In this document: piece after piece, positions 1 to 6,532 of the stretch
Numbering within the stretch: the first letter of the stretch is position 1
Layout: the number at the start of each line of letters is the position of its first letter
NCBI GenBank assembly: GCA_045630285.1
Contig: JAZQSX010000057.1
Span: 1 to 7,657 of the forward strand
Source: RGIG3009 sp045630285
GTDB lineage: Bacteria; Bacillota; Clostridia; Oscillospirales; Acutalibacteraceae
Length of the DNA stretch: 7,657 bases
Direction: 5' to 3'
Translations under genes and position numbers: made by a program
Notes under the pieces: generated by a model
Seen by the model: the letters and a program-made list of their open reading frames with translations, nothing else
Told to the model about the DNA's origin: nothing
Database searches by the model: none

Positions 1-984
1 CGCTACGAAAAGCCGCAGGCAGGCAGACTGCGTGAGTTCCACCAGTTTGGCGTGGAGTGCTACGGTGCGGCGTCGCCGCTCGCCGATGCGGAAGCGATCG
101 CACTGGCGGATGCGGTGCTGCGTGCGCTGTCGGTGACGGGTGTCACGCTGCGGCTGAACTCGATCGGCTGCCCCGCCTGCCGTGCCGAGTACCACAAGGC
201 ACTGAAAGCGTATTTTGAGGGCAAAAAGGACGAGCTGTGCGGCACCTGCCTCGACCGTCTCGGCCGCAACCCGATGCGTATTTTGGATTGCAAATCCCCC
301 GTCTGCAGCGCCATTGCGGCAGACGCTCCCGTGATCACCGATTACCTCTGCGACGAGTGTGCCGCCCACTTTGAAAAGGTGCAGGCGTACCTCACCGCCG
401 CCGAGATTCCGTTTGAGCTGGATCCGCACATCGTGCGTGGTCTGGACTATTACACCCGCACCGTGTTCGAGTTTGTGTCGGATGCGCTGGGCGCACAAGC
501 CGTGCTGTGCGGCGGCGGCCGTTACGACGGTCTGTGCGAGGAAATGGGCGGCCCGCATCTGCCGTCGCTCGGCTTTGCCATGGGTCTGGAGCGCCTGATC
601 ATGGTGCTGAAGGCGCAGAACGCCCCCACCCCCGAGGAGCCCCGCTGTGAGATCTACTTTGCCTCCATGGGCGAAGCGGCGGCGGAAAAATGCTTCACGC
701 TGGCGCAGGGCCTGCGTGCGGGCGGCGTGACGGCGGAATGTGACACCGTCGGCCGAGGCCTCAAGGCGCAGATGAAGTATGCGGACAAGCTCGGTGCGCT
801 GTACACCGTCGTGGTGGGCGACAACGAGCTGGAAAGCGGCACGGCGAAGCTCAAGGATATGCAAACGGGCGAAACCACCGAGATCGCTCTCGATGACAGC
901 CTGTATACCACCTTATATAATAAATCCCTCGACCGCCAGCTGGCGGGCGTAGCCGATCTGCTGCGTGAAGGGTTGGAGGCGTAA
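1..984 (+). CDS. hisS: Histidyl-tRNA synthetase (HisRS), 5' end outside the window
   Basis: Class II aminoacyl-tRNA synthetase that charges tRNA-His with histidine in the cytoplasm. The frame is open from base 1 and gives 327 visible residues. Full HisRS is about 415-430 residues, so the N-terminus and class II motif 1 are missing. The first visible residues are motif 2 (RYEKPQAGRLREFHQFG, 1-17). The histidine-binding signature RGLDYYTRTVFE is at 146-157, GGGRYDGL at 171-178, and motif 3 LGFAMGLERL at 190-199 with its ATP-contacting arginine at 198. The anticodon-binding domain fills roughly the last 110 residues. Between motif 2 and the histidine signature lie CPAC, CGTC and CDEC pairs, a cysteine-rich insertion seen in a subset of Firmicutes HisRS and possibly metal-binding (inference). 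aspS starts two bases after the stop, so the two are co-transcribed. Nothing looks broken. Confidence 0.97.
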   Translation, partial: RYEKPQAGRLREFHQFGVECYGAASPLADAEAIALADAVLRALSVTGVTLRLNSIGCPACRAEYHKALKAYFEGKKDELCGTCLDRLGRNPMRILDCKSPVCSAIAADAPVITDYLCDECAAHFEKVQAYLTAAEIPFELDPHIVRGLDYYTRTVFEFVSDALGAQAVLCGGGRYDGLCEEMGGPHLPSLGFAMGLERLIMVLKAQNAPTPEEPRCEIYFASMGEAAAEKCFTLAQGLRAGGVTAECDTVGRGLKAQMKYADKLGALYTVVVGDNELESGTAKLKDMQTGETTEIALDDSLYTTLYNKSLDRQLAGVADLLREGLEA

Positions 985-986
985 GT

Positions 987-2768
987 ATGGAGACCATTCA
1001 AGGAATGAAACGCACCCGCTACTGCGGCGAGTTCCGCCGTGAGCATGCGGGGGAGACGGTGACGGTATTTGGCTGGGCGCAGCGTCAGCGTGACCTCGGT
1101 CAGCTGATCTTTATTGACCTGCGTGACCGCACGGGCATCGTGCAGCTGGCGTTTGACGACAGCACCGACCGTGAGGTGTTTGAAAAGGCGTTTACCGTCC
1201 GCTCGGAGTACGTGCTGGCGGCAACGGGCGAGGTGCGTGTGCGCTCGGCGGTCAACAGCGATATTCCCACCGGTGAGGTGGAGATCGCCGTCACCGAGCT
1301 GCGGATTCTCAACAAAGCGGAGACCCCGCCGTTTGAGATCACGGAAAACTGCACCACCGCTGAGGCGACCCGCCTGAAATACCGCTATCTCGACCTGCGC
1401 CGCCCCGATCTGCAGCGCAATTTGCTGATGCGTCACCGCATCGCCAAGGCGACCCGTGACTATTTCGATTCGCAGGGCTTCGTGGAGCTCGAGACCCCGA
1501 TGCTGATCCGCTCCACTCCCGAGGGCGCCCGTGACTTCCTGGTGCCGTCCCGTGTGCACAAGGGCGAGTTTTATGCGCTGCCGCAGTCGCCGCAGCTGTA
1601 CAAGCAGCTGTCGATGGTGGCGGGCTTTGACCGGTATTTCCAGTTGGCACGCTGCTTCCGTGATGAGGACCTGCGTGCGGACCGTCAGCCGGAGTTCACC
1701 CAGATCGACCTCGAGATGTCCTTCGTGGACGTGGAGGACGTGCTGGCGATCGGCGAAGGCTTTATGCGCCACGTGTTCAAGGAGGCGCTCGACCGTGACA
1801 TCGAGCTGCCGCTGCCCCGTATGACGTATAACGAGGCGATGGACCGCTACGGCTCGGACAAGCCCGACATCCGCTTCGGCATGGAGCTGTGCGATATCAG
1901 CGACGCCGTCCGTGGCTGCGGCTTCGGCGTGTTTGCGGGTGCGTTGGAGGCAGGCGGCACGGTGCGTGCGATCAATGCGAAGGGTGCGGCGGCAACGCTC
2001 AGCCGTAAAGAAATCGATAAGCTCACCGAGCACGCCCGTGGCATCGGTGCGAAGGGTCTGGCGTGGATCCGCTGGACGCCCGACGGCGTGACCTCGTCGT
2101 TTGGCAAGTTCCTGACCGAGGACGAGTTTGCGGCGGTGCTGAAAGCGACCGACGCCGAGCAGGGCGACGTGGTGCTGGTGGTTGCCGACACGAAGAAGAG
2201 CCTGGTGCTGTCGGTGCTGGGCGCTCTCCGCTTGGAGGTGGCAAACCGCCTGAATATCGAGCGGAAAGGCCTGGGTCTTTTGTGGATCACGGAGTTCCCG
2301 TTCTTCGAGTGGGATCCCGACAGCGAGACGTGGGTGGCGATGCATCATCCCTTCACCTCGCCGCTGGACGAGTGCATTCCGTACCTCGACAGCGACCCCT
2401 CCCGTGTCTATGCCAAGGCGTACGACCTGGTGCTGGGCGGCATCGAGTTGGCGAGCGGCTCGATCCGTATCACCAACCCGGAGCTGCAGCAGAAGATGTT
2501 CCGTGCGCTGGGTCTGTCGGACGAGGAATCCCAGACGAAGTTTGGCTTCCTGACGGATGCGTTCCGTTACGGCGCCCCGCCGCACGGCGGTATGGCGCTG
2601 GGTCTGGACCGTCTCGTGATGCAGATGCTCGGTGCGCCGACGCTGCGTGACGTGGTGGCGTACCCGAAGGTGCAGAATATGACCGAGCTGATGACGCAGT
2701 GCCCGTCGGAGGTCGACGGCGACCAGCTCACCGACCTCGGCATCACCCTTGTGAAAACCGAACAATAA
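987..2768 (+). CDS. aspS: Aspartyl-tRNA synthetase, bacterial type with GAD domain
   Basis: Class II synthetase that charges tRNA-Asp in the cytoplasm; 593 residues, normal for the bacterial type. The N-terminal OB-fold anticodon domain carries GWAQRQRDLGQLIFIDLRD at 29-47. The flipping-loop region and PQSPQLYKQL follow, then motif 2 (RCFRDEDLRADRQPEF, from residue 222), a GAD insertion at roughly 295-415 and motif 3 GGMALGLDRL at 534-543. Start choice: ATG 987 has GGAGG at 975-979 with a 7-base gap. The in-frame ATG at 1005, where many homologues would begin (MKRTRYCGE), has AGGA touching it and so is unlikely. Leu37 replaces the His found at the matching place in non-discriminating AspRS of Pseudomonas type, which hints at a tRNA-Asp-specific enzyme (inference). 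The gene follows hisS by 2 bases and ends in a strong terminator. Confidence 0.98.
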   Translation: METIQGMKRTRYCGEFRREHAGETVTVFGWAQRQRDLGQLIFIDLRDRTGIVQLAFDDSTDREVFEKAFTVRSEYVLAATGEVRVRSAVNSDIPTGEVEIAVTELRILNKAETPPFEITENCTTAEATRLKYRYLDLRRPDLQRNLLMRHRIAKATRDYFDSQGFVELETPMLIRSTPEGARDFLVPSRVHKGEFYALPQSPQLYKQLSMVAGFDRYFQLARCFRDEDLRADRQPEFTQIDLEMSFVDVEDVLAIGEGFMRHVFKEALDRDIELPLPRMTYNEAMDRYGSDKPDIRFGMELCDISDAVRGCGFGVFAGALEAGGTVRAINAKGAAATLSRKEIDKLTEHARGIGAKGLAWIRWTPDGVTSSFGKFLTEDEFAAVLKATDAEQGDVVLVVADTKKSLVLSVLGALRLEVANRLNIERKGLGLLWITEFPFFEWDPDSETWVAMHHPFTSPLDECIPYLDSDPSRVYAKAYDLVLGGIELASGSIRITNPELQQKMFRALGLSDEESQTKFGFLTDAFRYGAPPHGGMALGLDRLVMQMLGAPTLRDVVAYPKVQNMTELMTQCPSEVDGDQLTDLGITLVKTEQ

Positions 2769-2779
2769 TCGAAGCAAAC

Positions 2780-2815
2780 AAAACAGCCACCCAGATTCGG
2801 GTGGCTGTTTTTCTT
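2780..2815 (+). terminator. Rho-independent terminator of hisS-aspS, probably bidirectional
   Basis: A perfect 12-bp stem (2781-2792 with 2799-2810, AAACAGCCACCC / GGGTGGCTGTTT), extendable by one A-T pair, closes a 6-base loop. It runs into TTTTTCTTC and lies 12 bases after the aspS stop. Read on the minus strand it is also followed by TTTTG, so it may back up termination of the converging lipoprotein operon. Confidence 0.93.
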
Positions 2816-2848
2816 CTGCACTGTCCGCAACACGGTGTGGGAACCCAA

Positions 2849-2878
2849 AGAAACGACGGAGTGTTTCCACTCCGCCGT
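2849..2878 (-). terminator. Rho-independent terminator of the converging exported-protein operon
   Basis: On the minus strand an 11-bp stem (2878-2868 with 2863-2853, one G-T wobble) is closed by a GAAA tetraloop, a stable GNRA type. It is followed by TTTCTTT. The stem begins 6 bases after the stop codon of the 139-residue gene. A plus-strand reading has no U-tract, so this one is directional. Confidence 0.8.
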
Positions 2879-2884
2879 GTTCCG

Positions 2885-3304
2885 TTACCCTACCTTATAG
2901 AAAACGAAGTTTCCGGAACCTTCGTCTTCGTCCCAACCGCCGTTAATCATGTGGTTGGTGAAGGGGTTGAAATTGAAGGGAGTGCTATTGTTGGATTCAT
3001 GATCGGGACTGCGGCATTCCACGCTGAACATGGACATCTCCCAAGTGCCGATGCTGATATTTAAGACGTTATCGGTACCCGTTTGGGTGAGGATATGTAC
3101 ATATGAACCGTCATCGTTGAAAGTAAAGGTGTTGGTACCGTAACAACCATAACTTTCCAGAAATCCCATATCACACTGCCAACGTCCCTCCACTCGAGAG
3201 GGGGCAGTGAGTACCAGTGCGAGGAACGCAATCAGCAGTGCCGCCACAACGGCACCGAAAGCGATCAGGATGGCCTTAGTTTTCTTGGAAATCGGTTTTC
3301 CCAT
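2885..3304 (-). CDS. Small membrane-anchored protein with possible lipocalin-like outer domain
   Basis: A 139-residue protein I cannot assign to a named family. A short basic N-terminus (MGKPISKKTK) precedes one hydrophobic span at about 11-32, so it is probably an N-in signal anchor with the rest outside the cell. The outer part opens with VEGRWQCD, resembling the G-x-W start of lipocalin-like folds. It continues with a strand-rich pattern (TFTFNDDGSYVHI, then GTWEMSMF) as seen in small extracellular beta domains of Firmicutes. That fold is inference. Four cysteines (CDMGFLESYGC plus one at VECRS, and position 54 region) are not in a recognised motif. AGGAGG at 3312-3317, 7-8 bases upstream, fixes the start. 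It is the second gene of an operon, 28 bases after the lipoprotein stop, and is followed at once by a terminator. Base composition is lower in GC than aspS. Confidence 0.82.
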   Translation of the reverse strand: MGKPISKKTKAILIAFGAVVAALLIAFLALVLTAPSRVEGRWQCDMGFLESYGCYGTNTFTFNDDGSYVHILTQTGTDNVLNISIGTWEMSMFSVECRSPDHESNNSTPFNFNPFTNHMINGGWDEDEGSGNFVFYKVG

Positions 3305-3311
3305 GTTGGCA

Positions 3312-3317
3312 TCCTCC
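3312..3317 (-). promoter_or_regulatory. Shine-Dalgarno AGGAGG for the 139-residue gene
   Basis: A full AGGAGG lies 7-8 bases before the ATG at 3304, inside the 28-base gap after the lipoprotein stop. It supports translation of the second gene from the same mRNA. Confidence 0.8.
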
Positions 3318-3332
3318 TTTATTGATTTCTGC

Positions 3333-4052
3333 TTACACGCTCAGTTGAAGCAGAACATCCAGTTTGTCGCTGCAAAACGTTTTGATTTCATCGGATACGG
3401 TACGGTAATTGCTCTCGAAAAGATAGGTCAGTTCAAAGTATTCGTTGTGCTCCATGCTGAAGCAGCCGTCGAAAACGCCTTCGATATACTTCTTCAGTTC
3501 CTTCAAATTCTCGAAATTCTCACCGCTGTTGTTGCTCAGTAGTTTTTCTAAATCATCCTTATAGAGTTTCTCGTAGAAATATTTCACCATTTCCAGGTTC
3601 TGTACTATAGCGAGATATTCATCTTTTGTTAAGTAGCTTTTCGTACCGTTTAAGCCCGAAAAAATGTTTGCTCGAACGACGAGTTCCCTTCCTTCGTCGT
3701 GAAGAGCTTGGAATTTGTTGGAATATTTACTAACAGCGTGAAAATCTGTATATCCTGTATCTTCCATAACAATTTCTTCCATCTTCGCTTTGTCAAATCC
3801 GGTCAATTCTACCATATTATCGAAGTCAAAATCATTGGCCTTCCCATTGTCTTTACCTTTATACATTGTTTTTTCGTTCAAGCCTTGCTTCCACGCATTC
3901 AAAGTTGCGCGGGCGTAGTTGGTAATAATCGTTTTTGCTGTTTCATAATCTTTGGCGGTGTCGTCGACCGGAGCAGATGCTCCACCACCGCAGGCGGTCA
4001 GCAAAAGCAGGGTCAACACAATCGCTAAAAAGAGTGCCAGGTACTTTTTCAT
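3333..4052 (-). CDS. Predicted lipoprotein of unknown function, 239 residues
   Basis: The N-terminus is a type II signal peptide: MKKYLALFLAIVLTLLLLTAC with lipobox LTAC and lipidation at Cys21, followed by a GGGASAP linker. The mature protein should be tethered to the outer face of the cytoplasmic membrane. The rest (about 30-239) is charged, helix-rich and without transmembrane segments. It has acidic and lysine-rich stretches (KGKDNGKANDFDFDN, KLYKDDLEKLLSNNSGENFENLKELKKY). I recognise no catalytic motif and no named family. The start at 4052 is supported by GGAGG at 4061-4065, 8 bases away. It is the first gene of a minus-strand operon with the 139-residue anchored protein and has a consensus promoter at 4110-4140. 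Base composition is AT-rich compared with the synthetase genes, suggesting acquisition or an accessory role (inference). Confidence 0.88.
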   Translation of the reverse strand: MKKYLALFLAIVLTLLLLTACGGGASAPVDDTAKDYETAKTIITNYARATLNAWKQGLNEKTMYKGKDNGKANDFDFDNMVELTGFDKAKMEEIVMEDTGYTDFHAVSKYSNKFQALHDEGRELVVRANIFSGLNGTKSYLTKDEYLAIVQNLEMVKYFYEKLYKDDLEKLLSNNSGENFENLKELKKYIEGVFDGCFSMEHNEYFELTYLFESNYRTVSDEIKTFCSDKLDVLLQLSV

Positions 4053-4085
4053 TACAATTTCCTCCTCGTCGCAATTCGACAGACT

Positions 4086-4131
4086 ATATTAACCGATATT
4101 GGTTAATATGATTATACACCACAATCGGTTA
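4086..4131. promoter_or_regulatory. Operator-like octamer array between the divergent regulator and lipoprotein genes
   Basis: A perfect inverted repeat, ATATTAACC (4086-4094) and GGTTAATAT (4101-4109) with a 6-base centre, covers the predicted start point of the lipoprotein promoter. Within it are the octamers TAACCGAT (4090-4097, minus-oriented) and ATTGGTTA (4098-4105). A third copy, ATCGGTTA (4124-4131), lies in the spacer between the -35 and -10 elements. Three copies of AT[C/T]GGTTA in 42 bases over a strong promoter is what a repressor operator looks like. The adjacent XRE regulator is the natural candidate to bind it (inference). Confidence 0.65.
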
Positions 4132-4140
4132 CTATGTCAA
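4110..4140 (-). promoter_or_regulatory. Consensus sigma-A promoter of the lipoprotein operon
   Basis: On the minus strand a perfect -35 TTGACA (4140-4135), an 18-base spacer and a perfect -10 TATAAT (4116-4111). Transcription should begin near 4104, giving a leader of about 50 bases before the ATG at 4052. Two full consensus hexamers imply high intrinsic activity, so control is probably by a repressor. The octamer array described separately overlaps the spacer and the start point. Confidence 0.88.
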
Positions 4141-4155
4141 GTAGGAGATGAGTGT

Positions 4156-4356
4156 ATGATTTCTTACGACGGTTTGTGGGACGTGATGAAGAGCAAAGGC
4201 GTTACACAATATACTCTGATCAAGAAATACGGTGTGAGCCCGGGACAGATCACGAGGCTCAAACGAAACGAAAGCGTCAGCACCCACACAATCGAGATGT
4301 TTTGCAAAATTTTGAATTGCGACGTTGCTGATATTATGCGCTATATTCCGGATTGA
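4156..4356 (+). CDS. Cro/C1-type (XRE family) HTH transcriptional regulator, 66 residues
   Basis: A single-domain DNA-binding protein of the small Cro/C1 class (HTH_26-like). After YDGLWDVMKSKG the helix-turn-helix covers about residues 17-38, TQYTLIKKYGVSPGQITRLKR. It is followed by the family's usual NESVSTHTI and CKILNCDVADI ending. There is no second domain, so any signal sensing must be external or absent. The ATG at 4156 is preceded by AGGAGA (4143-4148) at a 7-base gap. An upstream in-frame TTG at 4099 sits inside the operator and lacks a ribosome binding site, so it was not used. It is transcribed divergently from the lipoprotein operon and ends in a strong terminator, so it is monocistronic. 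It probably represses the lipoprotein promoter and perhaps itself through the octamers at 4086-4131 (inference). It is related to the regulator at 6802. Confidence 0.88.
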   Translation: MISYDGLWDVMKSKGVTQYTLIKKYGVSPGQITRLKRNESVSTHTIEMFCKILNCDVADIMRYIPD

Positions 4357-4360
4357 TAGA

Positions 4361-4399
4361 AAAACCGCCCCCGAGGATTCCCTCGGGGGCGGGGTTTTT
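4361..4399 (+). terminator. Strong bidirectional terminator between XRE regulator and lipoprotein gene
   Basis: A perfect 12-bp GC-rich stem (CCGCCCCCGAGG 4365-4376 with 4381-4392) closes an ATTC loop. It is flanked by AAAA on the left and GGTTTTT on the right. It starts 8 bases after the regulator stop. On the minus strand it is followed by TTTTTCT and sits 17 bases after the stop of the converging lipoprotein gene, so it should end both transcripts. Confidence 0.93.
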
Positions 4400-4409
4400 A
4401 TTTCTGTGA

Positions 4410-5213
4410 TTAACCTTTGGTGTTGGAGCCGAGGCCGTCGTAGGTGTAGATCGAGAGGATCTGCACGTGGTAGCCGCCGTCCTTCGCCTTGCCCTCACGG
4501 AAGGTCACCGTCACGGTGTCAACATGGGACAGCTCGCTGTAATCGCCGTTCTTAATGGTTTCCACCGCCTCGGCGCTCATCGCCTGGTTGCCGAGCTCAC
4601 CGGTGTAGTATTGCTCGTGGGAGCGGTCGAAAATACCGACGCACAAGCCGTCCTCCTGCACCCGCAGCTGGCGCAGCACCATGAAATTGCCGGGGAACAC
4701 GATGCAGCCCGTGTTCCAGGTCAGCATTTCCTTTTCGGCGTCGTAGCTGCACTGTTGGCAGCCGTCAAACGTTTCGATCGTCTGGCCGTAGTACTTCTTG
4801 GCAGCGGCGTTGAGCTCCGCCTTGGTGAACACGGTGGCGTTGCCCTCGACGCTCTCAAAGCTCAGGCGGGCGCACACGCTGTGCAGCAGCTCCTGATTGG
4901 GGAATCGTCCCGTGTCGGCACGGCTGACGCCCACCGAGAAGCCCCACAGATTGTAAAAATACTCAAACAGCTCATCCTTCGCCTCGTTGAAGACCTTGTT
5001 GCGATCGGCGATGGGGGTGGTCTGCTCCCAAAACTCGTTGTCACGCATCTGCTCCTCCACGGCGTAGATGCCGACGGGACGGTGCGGGCCGTAGTCCACG
5101 CTGCCGACCAGCGTGGCATCCTGATGCGGCTTCGGGGGCTCTTCCTCACCGGCGCAGCCGCCGAACGTCAGCGCCAGGGCGGCGATCAGCAGCAACGACA
5201 AAAACCGTTTCAT
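4410..5213 (-). CDS. Predicted lipoprotein of unknown function downstream of ychF, 267 residues
   Basis: MKRFLSLLLIAALALTFGGC is a lipoprotein signal peptide with predicted lipidation at Cys20. The -3 residue is Phe rather than the usual Leu, so the lipobox is slightly off consensus. A short EEEPPKP linker follows, then a soluble domain of about 240 residues that I do not recognise. It contains Cys pairs in FDGCQQCSY and NTGCIVF, and ends in an alternating, strand-like region (VDTVTVTFREGKAKDGGYHVQILSIYTYDG). Start choice: GGAGG at 5221-5225 is 7 bases from ATG 5213. The in-frame GTG at 5219 is too close to that site to be used. The ribosome binding site abuts the ychF stop (TAAGGAGG), so it is the second gene of a ychF operon and probably partly translationally coupled. 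GC-rich like ychF, so it looks native. A bidirectional terminator follows. Confidence 0.88.
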   Translation of the reverse strand: MKRFLSLLLIAALALTFGGCAGEEEPPKPHQDATLVGSVDYGPHRPVGIYAVEEQMRDNEFWEQTTPIADRNKVFNEAKDELFEYFYNLWGFSVGVSRADTGRFPNQELLHSVCARLSFESVEGNATVFTKAELNAAAKKYYGQTIETFDGCQQCSYDAEKEMLTWNTGCIVFPGNFMVLRQLRVQEDGLCVGIFDRSHEQYYTGELGNQAMSAEAVETIKNGDYSELSHVDTVTVTFREGKAKDGGYHVQILSIYTYDGLGSNTKG

Positions 5214-5225
5214 AGACACTCCTCC

Positions 5226-6323
5226 TTACACGTTAAAGCGGAACAGGATGACGTCGCCGTCCTGCACCACGTACTCCTTACCCTCGGACCGCACGAGACC
5301 CTTGTCACGGGCGGCGGCAAGCGAGCCGCACTCGATGAGATCGGGGTAGGGGACGACCTCGGCACGGATGAAGCCACGCTCGAAGTCGGTATGGATCTTA
5401 CCGGCGGCGCCGCGCGCCTTGGTACCACGGGTAATGGTCCAGGCACGGCTTTCGGTCGGGCCGGCGGTGAGATACGAGATCAGCCCCAGCAGGCTGTAGC
5501 TCTTTTGAATGAGGCGGTCGAGACCCGAATGGGTCAGCCCCAGCTCGGAGAGGAACATTTCCTTTTCCTCCGGCTCCATATCCGCAATATCCGCCTCCAT
5601 TTGCGCACAAATGGGCAGCACCTCGGCGTGCTCCGCCTCGGCGGCGGCACAGACGGTGCGGTAGTGGGGATTGGCGTCGGCACTGCCGCCCGCAAAATCC
5701 GCTTCGCTCAAGTTGGCGGCGTAGATGACGGGCTTGCGGGTCAGGAGGGGAGAGGCATCCAGCACCGCTTCCTCCTCGGGGGTGCAATCCACCGACCGTG
5801 CGGGCAGTCCGGATTCCAGCGCCGCATACACACGCTCCAGCAGATCGACCTCCGCCTGCAGCGAGCGGTCGCCCTTGAGCGCCTTCTGCGTGCGGGTGAG
5901 GCGGCGCTCCACCGCTTCCATATCCGCAAAGATCAGCTCGAGGTTGATCGTCTCCATATCACGGGCGGGATCCACCGAGCCGTCGACATGAATGATGTCG
6001 TCGTCCTCGAAGCAACGCACCACGTGCACGATCGCATCCACCTCACGGATGTTGGCAAGGAACTTGTTGCCGAGGCCCTCACCACGGCTGGCGCCCTTGA
6101 CGAGCCCCGCAATATCGACGAACTCGATGACGGCGGGGGTGGTTTTTTCGGAGTTATACAGCTCGGTCAGGCGATCGAGACGCTCGTCCGGCACCGCCAC
6201 GACGCCCACGTTGGGGTCAATGGTGCAGAACGGGTAGTTGGCGCTTTGCGCACCGGCGTTGGTGATAGCGTTAAACAGGGTGGACTTGCCGACGTTCGGC
6301 AGCCCCACGATTCCGAGTTTCAT
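5226..6323 (-). CDS. ychF: Ribosome-binding ATPase YchF (Obg family, TRAFAC class)
   Basis: YchF (EngD/OLA1) is a conserved Obg-family P-loop protein that prefers ATP, binds ribosomes and is linked to translation and stress responses. The 365 residues match the family length. G1 is GLPNVGKST at 7-15, the switch region is YPFCTIDPNVGVV at 30-42 and G3 is DIAGLVKGAS at 70-79. The family's catalytic histidine (His114 in E. coli) corresponds to His112 here. NLSE at 204-207 replaces the GTPase NKxD, as expected for an ATP-specific member. A helical region covers about 128-170, and the C-terminal TGS domain from about 278 ends in the usual VQDGDVILFRFNV. The SD AAGGAGA at 6335-6341 lies 11 bases upstream, a slightly long gap. 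It is the first gene of an operon with the lipoprotein, with a promoter about 180 bases upstream. Confidence 0.98.
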   Translation of the reverse strand: MKLGIVGLPNVGKSTLFNAITNAGAQSANYPFCTIDPNVGVVAVPDERLDRLTELYNSEKTTPAVIEFVDIAGLVKGASRGEGLGNKFLANIREVDAIVHVVRCFEDDDIIHVDGSVDPARDMETINLELIFADMEAVERRLTRTQKALKGDRSLQAEVDLLERVYAALESGLPARSVDCTPEEEAVLDASPLLTRKPVIYAANLSEADFAGGSADANPHYRTVCAAAEAEHAEVLPICAQMEADIADMEPEEKEMFLSELGLTHSGLDRLIQKSYSLLGLISYLTAGPTESRAWTITRGTKARGAAGKIHTDFERGFIRAEVVPYPDLIECGSLAAARDKGLVRSEGKEYVVQDGDVILFRFNV

Positions 6324-6404
6324 TTGCTTTTCTATCTCCTTAAAAATCCTTTATTTATCAAGGTTTTTTGGCACCCCGGTTTTCCGTATACACCTTTTTA
6401 CACG

Positions 6405-6498
6405 GTGGCGGCAAAACCTTCGGTTGCATGCCGCTTTCAATGGCTCTGGTCGCATAAGTGTGGCGCAGGGCGTGCATACAAAAACGTTTGATACAACT
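6405..6498 (-). pseudogene. Scar of a tyrosine recombinase (phage/ICE-type integrase) gene
   Basis: Translated on the minus strand from ATG 6477, this stretch reads MHALRHTYATRAIESG, then MQPKVL. This is the box II region of tyrosine recombinases, with the catalytic H-x-L-R-H signature (compare HALRHTFATR), followed by the usual helix before the LLGH motif. Five to seven codons upstream (IKRFC) may also belong. After VLP the match stops: LLGH, the second catalytic His/Trp and the nucleophilic Tyr are absent, and the frame ends at TGA 6360-6358 after an unrelated tail. Upstream it is closed by a TAA overlapping the ychF -10 element. So only about 25 codons survive, of the 370-400 in a working integrase. 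It now lies inside the ychF leader in the same orientation. The identification rests on motif recognition, and a chance match is unlikely given length and order. Confidence 0.72.
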
Positions 6499-6508
6499 AT
6501 CGTATTAT
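6485..6508. repeat. Promoter-associated repeat, copy 1 (CGTTTGATAC-N7-GTATTAT)
   Basis: CGTTTGATAC (6485-6494), seven bases, then GTATTAT (6502-6508). The same pair, with an 8-base gap, recurs at 6683-6707, exactly 198 bases away. TGATAC and GTATTA are also a near-perfect inverted pair, so each copy is a dyad that overlaps a minus-strand -10 element and start point. Possible shared operator. Confidence 0.5.
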
Positions 6509-6532
6509 ATCACATTGGCCCCCTTTTTTCAA
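6504..6532 (-). promoter_or_regulatory. Sigma-A promoter of ychF
   Basis: Minus strand: -35 TTGAAA (6532-6527, 5 of 6), a 17-base spacer and a perfect -10 TATAAT (6509-6504) with an upstream TG (extended -10). Start near 6497 gives a leader of about 175 bases before the ychF ATG, long for a housekeeping gene, and it contains the integrase scar. The box GTATCAAACG (6494-6485) sits in the first transcribed bases and recurs at a second promoter 198 bases upstream. Confidence 0.82.

Noticed and set aside
654..2870. 738-codon minus-strand open frame across hisS and aspS
   Set aside because: It is an antisense shadow of two certain GC-rich genes, with arginine/histidine-rich, low-complexity translation and no known domain.
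4099..4155. Upstream TTG start extending the first XRE regulator by 19 residues
   Set aside because: It would begin within the operator without a Shine-Dalgarno site, whereas ATG 4156 has AGGAGA at the right distance and matches family length.
6376..6405. T-box-like string (AAAAAGGTGTATACGG on the minus strand) in the ychF leader
   Set aside because: It lacks the conserved AGGGUGGNACCGCG core and an antiterminator/terminator pair, and ychF is not a T-box target. It is better explained as sequence following the integrase scar.
4467..6491. 674-codon plus-strand open frame opposite the lipoprotein gene and ychF
   Set aside because: Antisense shadow of ychF and the lipoprotein gene; it spans a terminator-defined operon and its translation has no family resemblance.
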